A model generated the notes under the pieces. The model saw only the letters and a list, made by a program, of their open reading frames with translations, did not search any database and was not told the DNA's origin. From contig OX337242.1 of the NCBI GenBank assembly GCA_946965045.2, forward strand, positions 1,364,001 through 1,428,000: a stretch of DNA of 64,000 bases. Reading direction: 5' to 3'. The DNA comes from Epithemia pelagica. Its lineage: Eukaryota; Bacillariophyta; Bacillariophyceae; Surirellales; Surirellaceae. Made by a program: the position numbers and the translations under genes. Shown here piece by piece: positions 21,655-31,000 of this stretch (the stretch's first letter is position 1; each line of letters begins with the position of its first letter).

Positions 21655-22398
21655 CATCCGTATTGTTTGGTCATGATAGACTCTCTACGTGGCTCTTGAG
21701 TTATGTTTCAAGCGGCGTTTGAGGGTTTGAGACTGGAACAGGTTCACTCAAAGGCCTGGATTTGCCCGAAAGGTCTTGCATGCATTGGATCTTTTTGTGT
21801 CATTAGCAATTGGTCCAAGTTGCAGTCAAAATGATAGACATTGCAACTGTGCGAGTCCGGTTTCACCAGATGCTATTATATATCTGAATCTGATTGAAAT
21901 CGACGCCATGTTTCCGTCGTAGTTTTACCCATGTTCACAGCTCACATGTTCACGTTCTCAGCGTCCTTCTGTTACATGTAGTCGTTTGCTCCAATATGTA
22001 ATGCTCGATTGCGTCCACAAGTTGGAACTTCACAATTCATAGCTGGAAACCAACTGTTGGGATCCACTATGGGGTTAGGGCCACAAATAGCGAATCTATG
22101 CTCGCAAGTGGGGCAGCTGATGCACGGACTTCCTTTCAGGGAAGCCGCCTTCTCTCATTTGCATCTCATGCGAATGAATGCCAAGGACACAGTCAATAAC
22201 AACAATAACAGCAGGGCACCTGGAACACTGGACGAAAAGTCGATGGGTTCTTGTGCTTTCATGACGTTGCAGCAGGGACATATCCGTTTCGTATCTCCTC
22301 GAACACACACAATGTACAAGATGGATCTTTTATATAAATTCAAGAATGGGCGTCCCCATTATTCGACTGGAACGAAGAGGTTAGTCAGTTCGACACTA
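21655..22398. repeat. Left arm of an inverted duplication (partner 26929-27640)
   Basis: Reading this arm in reverse complement gives the right arm almost base for base over some 700 bp, including the RING coding region and its 3' flank. Similarity fades at about 21655 and, on the other side, just after the shared cgacac near 22395. The arms face each other around the NlpC/P60-like and aroDE genes. Confidence 0.9.
21980..22390 (-). pseudogene. Broken copy of the RING-finger gene
   Basis: On the minus strand this copy still reads CSRRYETDMSLLQRHES and VQCSRCPAVIVVIDCVL and IHSHEMQMREGGFP, matching the intact gene at 26939-27355. After GGFP it carries four extra bases near 22138 that shift the frame ahead of the last Cys pair. 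Further small insertions follow, and the start region also differs. It is best read as a decayed duplicate. Transcription from this copy could still produce RNA antisense-related to the intact gene; that is speculation. Confidence 0.8.
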
Positions 22399-22437
22399 GC
22401 AGAACTTCCAACTACCTACTAGGTATTCGACTATTCT

Positions 22438-23451
22438 CTATCGATGTCGTTCCCGGAGGGGAATGGGGGCCAAAAATCTCCATCCCGGTCGCAATCGAAG
22501 TGGATTGGTCTCATCCAGAGTGCCACTGGGTCGAACAAAATCTTCGGGTTTGACCTGAAATCGTTCGTGTTGTTCATTCAAATTTTGCGCGGCGGCTCCC
22601 TGTTGCAAGGCCATGAGCACAAACCAGGCGGACGGGGAGACGGGGCCTTGCCAGTAAATGCCCCGTGTCCATCCCAACCCGTACGCCATGCCACCCCCAA
22701 TCGCCAAGGTACTGTACATCCAGGAAAAGTTGTACTTGGGACTCAATTCCAGATACTTGTCGCGGAATTTGATCAATTCACGATTCAGATAGTGCCGCGT
22801 TCGACGGACGGCCAATTCCCGCGAGGAGAGTGGTTTGTCGTTATCGTCGTCGTCGTCGTCATCATCATCATCGAAATTGGTACTGTCAAACTCGCGTCGT
22901 TCCCCCGGTAAATTGAGTTGCAACAAGAGGACGGATCGCGATTGCGATCGTTCCAATCGAGTCTTGAGCGATCGCGCGACCAAGCCTTGCGGTGTGGCTT
23001 CCATCAAAAGTAAATTGGAGGTATCGAATTCATCGGGTTTGGCCTTGACAAAGCCGGGCACAATGATTCCGACATGATCAAAATTGCCTTGAGCGACAGA
23101 CCGAGGACTGGTCGTAGTATCGGAATCGCCCTGGCACAAAAAGGTCTTGGCCACGATACACGCCAAGGCGGCCCACGGTCCCGACGCACACGTCTCCCAT
23201 CGTCGATCAAACAAGAGAATGTCCCCGGGACGACATTTTTCAATCAAAATATCATCCGTGGTTTGGACACCGGGAATGCGAATCCGTGTCGCCACCTCGT
23301 GCGCCACGGCTTGTCGTTGTCGATGCGCCATGTACCACCAGAGGGCCACCGGGACACTGACAATGCCCACTGCTCCCGCCGAGTGGCGCAAAAACTGACG
23401 GGCATGATCCGATAACCAGGGTTTCTTGGTGGTGGGGGGAATGCTAGTCAT
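22438..23451 (-). CDS. Permuted NlpC/P60-like (YiiX/C92-type) membrane-anchored protein
   Basis: The ATG at 23451 gives 337 residues. A single hydrophobic segment lies near the N-terminus (AGAVGIVSVPVALWWYMA). The segment CRPGDILLFDRRWE, the FDHVGIIVPG motif with its His, and LLLMEATPQGLVARSL with a Glu reproduce the opening of permuted NlpC/P60 or YiiX-like papain-fold hydrolases, where His and acidic residues come first and the Cys follows late. A poly-Asp stretch interrupts the middle. No YCS-type nucleophile is obvious in the C-terminal part (NFSWMYSTLAIGGGMAYGLG), so activity is uncertain. Related fold families act on lipids or peptides. It lies inside the inverted RING duplication. Confidence 0.55.
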   Translation of the reverse strand: MTSIPPTTKKPWLSDHARQFLRHSAGAVGIVSVPVALWWYMAHRQRQAVAHEVATRIRIPGVQTTDDILIEKCRPGDILLFDRRWETCASGPWAALACIVAKTFLCQGDSDTTTSPRSVAQGNFDHVGIIVPGFVKAKPDEFDTSNLLLMEATPQGLVARSLKTRLERSQSRSVLLLQLNLPGERREFDSTNFDDDDDDDDDDNDKPLSSRELAVRRTRHYLNRELIKFRDKYLELSPKYNFSWMYSTLAIGGGMAYGLGWTRGIYWQGPVSPSAWFVLMALQQGAAAQNLNEQHERFQVKPEDFVRPSGTLDETNPLRLRPGWRFLAPIPLRERHR

Positions 23452-23640
23452 GGTGGTTCTTGATTGATGTTGCGAATGACAAGTTTGGAACAGTACTTTC
23501 GAGAAGCGAAATCAGACCTTGTTGTTGTTGTTGTAGTTGTAGTTGCCAATGATGCTTTTATGCCGTTCACACTCTCGGAAAATACCATGGTCGGCCAAAG
23601 AAAACAATGATGGGACGAATGAGGTGGTCCAAAGATGATT

Positions 23641-23700
23641 GGATCTTTATATTTAAAATTTAAAAATATTTTAAAATTTAAACTGTTGGATCCAAGATCC
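23641..23700. repeat. AT-rich imperfect palindrome upstream of aroDE
   Basis: GGATCTT at 23641-23647 is matched by AAGATCC at 23694-23700. The interior is almost pure A/T arranged as alternating TTTAAAATTT-like blocks with imperfect dyad symmetry. It sits 50-110 bp before the preferred start at 23749, in the position of a promoter element. Confidence 0.5.
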
Positions 23701-23748
23701 ACATCCATTCTGTTTTTTCTCATTGATTGGATTGGGACGACGACCATC

Positions 23749-26579
23749 ATGAAGGTGTTGTGGTGGTGGTTTCCGACCACGACGGCACAATGGTGCCTGC
23801 TGTTTCCGATTGTTACCGTGGTTTGCTTTACGACACAGCCTCACCAACCACCCCGAACTCACGCCCATGCCTGGAACACTAGAAATAATGGCAACAACGA
23901 CCCGGACCAGGACGGCGGCAGAACCTCATGGTTTCATCGGCACTTGGGTCGTCGTCGCCACCAAAGTGCCATGCCACAATCTACATCCCCTCCAACAGCA
24001 TCCTCATCCTCATCTTCCACTACTTGTTTACAAGCCTCCATGGACCCTGTCTTTTCCGTGGCCAATGGCAAGGGAGAATCTCGCAATATTTTTTCGTCCG
24101 AGGGGGGATATCAAAAACCACTCGTCTTGCTGGGAAAATCCACCCAACAGGGGAAGGAACTGGTGCGCTTGGCGCAAAGTTGGCAATCCAATCCCTTCTT
24201 GTCGTCGTCGGGGCGAGTCCCCAAGATTGTTCTTTTACAAGGGAGCAGCAGCAGTCCATTGACAATCGATGCTCCCAATGTGGACACTGTCGACGAAACC
24301 TCCTTGGTGGAGGACATTTTAAATGGTGAAAGTCCTTACACCTGGCCCGATATCATTGTCTTGGATACCATGGACAACCAACCACAGTCGTCGCCCGACC
24401 TTGTTGCCATGACGACGACGACGACGACGGCACAACGATTGTATCAGGATGGGTCCCTCTTGAGCATTTATGTCAATGTCGAACCGACGGGAGACTTGGC
24501 ACGAAGCTCGACCGAACAAGCTACCAAACAAGACGAGGAAGAAACCATGTTTGTTCCCTTTTCCGATTATGAACTCTGTATTCGCAATGAAGGAACCAAC
24601 ACCATGAGTCGTAACAAGGCCGAATTGGATTGGTCGCACATTGAATGGGAATTGACTCGTCTCGTGGCGCGGGCTCGATTGCTTCCAGCCATTCCCGGAG
24701 ATACCTCGCAATCGACCAATACGGCGCACTTGACCATGGGTCCTCATACATTTTTTCTCAGTTTATCCTTTGCGGATATTACCGAGGTGCAACCCTACGC
24801 CGCCGAAATGTGTTTGGATGTCGATGCCATGGAATACCGGACCGATTTGTTGGCCTGTCGCGACTCGCGGTTTGACTTGATTTATGGCATGCAACAATTG
24901 CGATCCTATTGTCGACCCAATACGGTACGAGTCCCCGCCTTGCCCTTGGCGGGAGGCGTCTTGGAAGATGTCATGCCCATTGTCTACACGGTCCGAACCG
25001 ATGGACAAGCGGGAACCTTTCCCGTCACGGACCAAGCCAGTGAAGCACAAATGTTTGAAACCTTGGAATGGGGGTTGCGGGGAGGTGTGGAAGTCTTGGA
25101 TGTGGAAAGTGCGTGGGATTCGACGCGGACGAGCCACTTGTTGAATTTGGCCGAATCGCGCTATTCCAGCCAAGTCTTGGGCAGTCATCATGTTGTCGAG
25201 GAAACCATTACGACGGAAGATGCCGTCCTCTTGTTTCAACAATGCGCCCTCCATGGCCGGGCTCATGCCGCCAAGGTGGTCTTGTCGATCGACACGGAAG
25301 ATCAAGATCGCATGGCCTACGAGGCGGGATTGATTGCCACGGAATTGGCCCGACAAGATGGTCAACCCATGATTCCCCAAATTGCCCTCATTTTGGGCAC
25401 GGTGGGACAATTTTCTCGCATCATTAACTTGCCCTTTACCCCCGTGACCCATGAAAGTTTGCCCCTGGCCGCCGCACCTGGACAATTGTCGGCCGTCGAA
25501 ATCATGACGACGCGACTCTTGACCAAAGTCTTTGAATCCAAAAAATATGCCATTTTGGGACACAACATTGCCTATTCGGTCAGTCCACAAAGTGAGTTGA
25601 GTGAACCGGACTTTTCGCGTTTGTCAAAGTTGTATATTTTTGTTGTTCTTGTTGCATGTATTGTGCTCTGGACTTGTGTGTGGCATGTTTTGGTAGACTC
25701 ACGGCTTGCCTTTCGTGTGGTTCGACGACAGTGCATGGTTCGGCCTTTCGTGCCACCAAATTGCCACACGAATATGTGAGAGCCGACGTGGCGACCGTGG
25801 AAGAGTTTGTCGAATCGGATTTTTTCAACTCGGCCGATTTTGGAGGGACCAGTGTCACCATTCCGCACAAACAGGCCATCATCCCCTACATGGATGTCTT
25901 GAGCGAATCGGCCCAACGCATTGGGAGTGTCAATACGGTCGTGGCCAAGGAAGAATTTGGAGACGAGGAGGGATTTCAACGAGTCTTGTACGGAGACAAT
26001 ACCGATTGGAAGGGAATTTACAACCCCTTGCATCGACTTTTGGGTGACACCTTGGATCCCGAACGCGATTTTGTCTTGGTGTTGGGAGCTGGGGGAACCG
26101 CACGTGCGGCGGCCTTTGTGGCGGCCGACAAACTGCAACTGCCGAGCGTGTATTACAATCGAACACCGTCCAAAGCGGCGGATCTGGCCGACAGTTTTGG
26201 TGGGACCGTCATTGGCAGTCTGGACCAAGGGGAGGGAGAGACGGAGGACAGTCTTGCATCTCTCGGCAAAGCATTGGGAGATGGTGGGAGAGTACGGGTG
26301 GTGATATCCACCTTACCAGCTGCAGCAAACTTTCAATTGCCCGACTGGATCCTGGAACAACCCGTTCTACCCATTGTATTTGATGTGAATTACAAGCCCT
26401 ATCAAACGAATCTACTATCACAAGCGGAAAAAGCGGGTTGTCCCGTTGTCCGGGGGTCCGAAATGCTATGGGAACAAGGAGTTGGTCAGTTTGAACTGTG
26501 GACCGGTCGGACGGCACCGTATGCCGTCATGAAGTATGTCGTACTCGAGAATTGTCAAGAAGAAACTGTACTGGAATAG
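23749..26579 (+). CDS. aroDE: Bifunctional 3-dehydroquinate dehydratase / shikimate dehydrogenase
   Basis: Two exons, 23749-25591 and 25732-26579, give 896 residues; the 140-nt intron splits the Met codon of SVSPQ-M-HGSAF. It carries out steps 3 and 4 of the shikimate pathway. The N-terminus [19 protein letters not shown] is a signal-like hydrophobic leader, consistent with diatom plastid import. Type I dehydroquinase starts near residue 334 ([12 protein letters not shown]) with [21 protein letters not shown], the His pair in GSHHVV (480-481) and the Schiff-base Lys 509 (AAKVVLS). Shikimate dehydrogenase starts near 600 with GTSVTIPHK (Lys 661), SVNTVV, NTDW (Asp 706) and the [11 protein letters not shown] dinucleotide loop. 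The dehydroquinase text resembles AROM proteins. Residues ~120-330 are extra. An alternative ATG at 23635 would put the leader internally. Confidence 0.9.
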
Positions 26580-26938
26580 TTTCCAGTGATTGGATAAACA
26601 TATATCTGGAGCGACGAAACAACGCCCTGTTTGAGCTCCATTCAGTTGAGTTGCATCGTCAATTCTCCTCTTAAAAATATCTGTTTCCGCGAGGACACAA
26701 AGTTCATCTCGCTATTCCTCAACTATTCCTTTCTTTTGCTGCACACAATCATTCTATACAACGCTGCGTTTCGTCGGTACCTCTACAGGAAAACTGCCTC
26801 AAACGCACACACATCCACGCCTACTAGGAGTACCTACCCCGATCGAAAAGCAGAAGCACATAGCCTACCTAGGGACGCCGAAAAGATCTTTTCGCCCTCT
26901 CACAATGGCAGTCTTTCAGCTCAGGATCTTGTGTCGAA
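26580..26938. other. Intergenic upstream of the RING gene
   Basis: About 360 bp. It holds one TAGGAGTA at 26825-26832 and the start of the right duplication arm at 26929. No gene is seen. Confidence 0.4.
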
Positions 26939-27640
26939 ATGACTAAGCTCTTTCCGGTCGAATTATGGGGACGTATTCTTGAATTTATCGAGGATCCATC
27001 TTGTAAATTGTGTTCGAGGAGATACGAAACGAACATGTCCCTGCTGCAACGCCATGAAATCACAAGAACCCATCGACTTCCCGTCCAGTGTTCCAAGTGC
27101 CCTGCTGTTATTTGTTTTGACTGTGTCCTTCGCATTCATTCGCATGAGATGCAAATGAGAGAAGGCGGCTTCCCTGGAAGTCCGTGCATCAGCTGCCCCA
27201 CTTGCGAGCAAAGATTCGCTATTCGTGTGAATAACCCCATAGTTGATCCCAAGTTGGTTTCCAGCTATGAATTGAAATTCCAACTTGTGGACGCAATCAA
27301 GCATTACATATTGGAGCAAACGACTACAAGTAACGGAAGGACGCTGAGAACGTGAACATGTGAGCCGTGAACATGGGTAAAACTACGACGGAAACATGGC
27401 GTCGATTTCAATCACATTCAGATATAGCATCTGGTGAAAGCGGACTCGCACATTTGCAATGTCTATCATTTTGACTGCAACTTGGGCAAATTGCTAAGCA
27501 CAAAAGATCCAATGAATGCAAGACATTTCGGGCCAATCCAGGCCTATGAGGAACATGTTCCAGTTTCAAGCCTTCAAACGCCGCTTGAAAAATAACTAAA
27601 AGAGCCATGTAGAGAGTCTATCATGACCAAACAACACCGC
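26929..27640. repeat. Right arm of the inverted duplication (partner 21655-22398)
   Basis: This arm contains the intact RING gene and about 285 bp of 3' flank. The flank, including the gtgaacatgggtaaaac and tagagagtctatcatgacc blocks, is as well conserved between arms as the coding part, so the duplication was of genomic DNA and not of a processed mRNA. Confidence 0.9.
26939..27355 (+). CDS. Small RING-type zinc-finger protein
   Basis: This is a single-exon gene of 138 residues. It begins MTKLFPVELWGRILEFIEDP, which resembles a short F-box-like or helical lead. Zn ligands follow: one Cys in KLCSRRYE, VQCSKCPAVICFDCVLRIHSHE (C-x2-C, C-x2-C, His) and CISCPTCEQRF (C-x2-C-x2-C). This spacing is RING-like and suggests an E3 ubiquitin ligase or a protein-interaction finger; it is not a textbook RING. 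The broken copy at 21980-22390 confirms the frame because differences between copies shift or break reading only there. Confidence 0.7.
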   Translation: MTKLFPVELWGRILEFIEDPSCKLCSRRYETNMSLLQRHEITRTHRLPVQCSKCPAVICFDCVLRIHSHEMQMREGGFPGSPCISCPTCEQRFAIRVNNPIVDPKLVSSYELKFQLVDAIKHYILEQTTTSNGRTLRT

Positions 27641-28054
27641 GATCTGGAAGAAATTTTGGTGAGCATGAGTACCAAAATCGCGCTTTTGCGCGTCGACAGA
27701 ATGGGCCCTCAGCTGACTGTCTCAATCAACACTACGTGCTTCCTCTTTCGAGTAGACCCTTTTTGACAAAGCACGATATACTTTGCTTTCAGTTAAGGTA
27801 GTAAACGGTTCTCTCTTATGATACAATCTATTACCATGTGTGCGGCGACTACGAAGATTGTTTCGGTCCAGTTGGGTGACGACTGTTACTTCTCTATTGG
27901 AATCAACAGATACACGAGTTTTCATTCAACGGAAGGAACGTGGCAATCGCATTGACCATCCAATACGAAAAGGATATTTTCACGTTTAATAGGTAGCCAA
28001 AAAGTTTCTCTATCTATTGCCATAGGAATCTGATCCAAGTGCTTTTTCTTGGCA
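27641..28054. other. Intergenic between RING gene and metal ATPase 3' end
   Basis: About 410 bp between the duplication arm and the ATPase stop codon. Nothing is recognised. Confidence 0.4.
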
Positions 28055-31000
28055 TTATACTAGTTTCGTCATGGCTGTACTTTTCGTTGTGTCTTCCTCT
28101 TCCTCCTCCTCGTCCGAACCCATGGCTGCAACGGTATCGGGAGAGGGCGCTAATTGAAGGGATGCGGAACTGTGAACCGTACCATGACGTGCCACGGAGC
28201 GGTATCGTTGTCGCTGCCAACGAGACCACCACAGACACACTCCTCCTCCATCGGGATCGCCGGGCAAGAGTTTCATGCCATTGAGGGTGACGAGTAGCAT
28301 GACACCCACATCACTGGCAATGGCCAAGAGAAGCGTCATGTAGCCTCCAAAGGTCAAACACACCACCAGCAGTTTACATGCCAAACTGAGCAAGACATTT
28401 TCTTGAATGGTCGACACGACACGTTGACCCATTTTCAAAACATAGACCAATTTGTGTAAATTGGAATCCATCAACGTCACATCACTTATTTCCATGGCCA
28501 AACTGGCTCCTTCGCCCATGGACACACCCACATCGGAAGCTGCCAAGGCGGGAGCGTCATTGACACCATCGCCACAAAATAAGACGGCCTTTTTGCGACG
28601 AAATAGGCCGTACGAAAAGAATTTCGAAAATGACGACGACGACGACGACAACACCACTTCGTCTTTGAGGCTCTCCACATAGCGCAGTTTGTCTTCTGGT
28701 AATAATTTGGCATGGACACAATCTCCCGCCAATCCCACTTGTTGGGCCACGGAATGCGCGGCACCTTCGCTGTCACCCGTCAACATTTTGACCTGGACAT
28801 TTTCCAGCAACAAGGCCTCCATCACCTCCATGGATTCCGGTCGAACCGTGTCCGTCACACAAAACATTCCGATAATGCCAGGCCCTTCCACTCCAATGAA
28901 TCCAACGGAACCACCTGCCGCTGTCCATTCCTGAACCCGCGCCTTGCGCGCTTCTTCCAGAGAGTTGTACAGGCCAATCCGATCAAACAAACGAACATTA
29001 CCCACATAAACCTGTTTTCCGTCCACAGTTGCCGTGACGCCTTCTCCCTCAAGGATTGTATGTTCACGAACTTGCTTGTCACGCGGGACGGATACTCCCT
29101 CATTCCGGGCCGCTTGGACCAAGCTCGCAGCCAGGGGATGACTCGAAGGTGCTTCCATCATGGCCAAGAGTTCCAACATTTGTTTTCGTGAATGCGAATC
29201 ACCAACTTCTTGCAGATGCATAATCTTGAATTTGCCTTCAGTCAGCGTTCCAGTCTTATCAAACAAGACCGTTTTGACACTTCCCAAGGCTTCCAAACTC
29301 GCTCCACCCTTGACCACAATACCTCGTTGTGCGGTCGCTGCGAGACCAGCCGCGTAGGTGACGGGAGTACTAATGGTGAGCGCACAGGGACAGGCAATGA
29401 CAATGATAATCAAGCCATTCAACATCGACTGACGTCCTTCTTTGGTTCCCCACAGCCATGGCAAGGTACACAAGACGGTTGCCACCAAAATTACGGCTGG
29501 CGTATACGCTCGAGCAAAACCATCAATCATTTTTTCCGTAGCAGATTGATTGGCTTGAGCTTCCTCCACGAGTCGAATCAAGCGAGAGACGGCTGAATCT
29601 TCCACACTGGTGGTGGTACGAATGACCAATTGCGTCGATCCAATATTAATGCCTCCACCCGAAACAGTATCATTGATTCTCTTTTGCACGGGTACGGATT
29701 CCCCCGTCAAACTCGATTCGTCAATTTGCGAGGTTCCTTCCACGACAATCCCATCGGCGGCAATTTTATCTCCCGTCCGTACCGAAATTAGACAACCGAC
29801 AGGTACCCGATCGGCTGGAATGACGACAATATCCTTGGTTTCGGGATGAATGACATTGGCATGTTCCGGTCGCAATTGTACAATGGCCGCCAAGGCGGTT
29901 CGGGCCTTGTCCGTCGCCCGCGCTTCCAAATATTCCGAAATGGCAAACAAAAAGGCCACACTGGCCGCTTCATCCATTTCACCCAATGCCAAGGCTCCGG
30001 CGGCGGCTGTTACCATCATACAATTGGCATCAAATTCGCACCGTCGAATGGTCCGTCCAGCCTTGACTGCCACGGGCGGCAGTCCAAACAAGACGGACAA
30101 GAGTCCGGCATATTCCAGACGGGCCCACCCTTGCACCGCGGCTAGCAAGGAAATGACCCAAAACACACCCGACAAAATGACAAACAAGCTTAATTGACTC
30201 GCTTGTTGCATGACCGACAAGGCCTTTTCTTCCTCAACTTCTTCGGATGCTTCGTCCACCAGTGGCAAAATGAGTTTGGCTTGGGCTCCATCCGTGACAA
30301 TGGACGTTCGGAGGCCATATTGCTCCAGCGTATTGGCAATGGCGGCGAGCGATACGAGGGCGGGATTGTGTTCCACCTTGACCATGCGACTCGTGACATG
30401 AGGATGAATGGCTCGTACGTGGGCCCGAATGTAGTGTTGTCGAATGGCCTTGGTCAAGAGTGGTAAATGTCGTGTCGTCAAATTGACAATGGAAAGGGTC
30501 GAATCCACATAGTTGGATCGCGGCTGGGACGACAAGACGGCATTGAGTTGTTGTGTTTGAGCCAAGACCGTTTGAGCATCCTGCACCACAACGGCTGTAG
30601 TCTTTCCTGCCGTCGTGGTTTGCAGCTCATGACAGAGTTGAGTGGCGGACACCACCCTCACGTCGTGTTCCACCACGACAACGCCCTCCGACACATTGAC
30701 ATCAACGCGCACGACTCCCTCAATCTGAGAGAGGTTCTGTTGCAAGACTGAAACAGTGTGTGCCTGCAATGCCTGGTCGGTCTTCAAGGTCGTCCGTCCG
30801 ACAGTCGTTGTTGTGTGCCCCGGTTGTTCCATGGCCGTGTCGTCCACACGGGGGGTTCCTCCTCGTCCTCCGGCATGCAAAATGGTGGCTGGAAATCCTT
30901 GTTCCGTCAGAGCGTGGGCAATTTGCGGGGCAGAAATGGTATGGAAATCGTGTTGGACATAGACCCGTTTGGTGGTGATATTAATTTGCAAGGACGAGAC

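Noticed and set aside
22009-22422. 137-codon plus-strand frame in the left duplication arm
   Set aside because: It is the antisense of the RING pseudogene; the same antisense frame is seen opposite the intact RING gene.
24763-25590. 275-codon minus-strand frame within aroDE
   Set aside because: It lies opposite conserved dehydroquinase motifs and has no features of its own.
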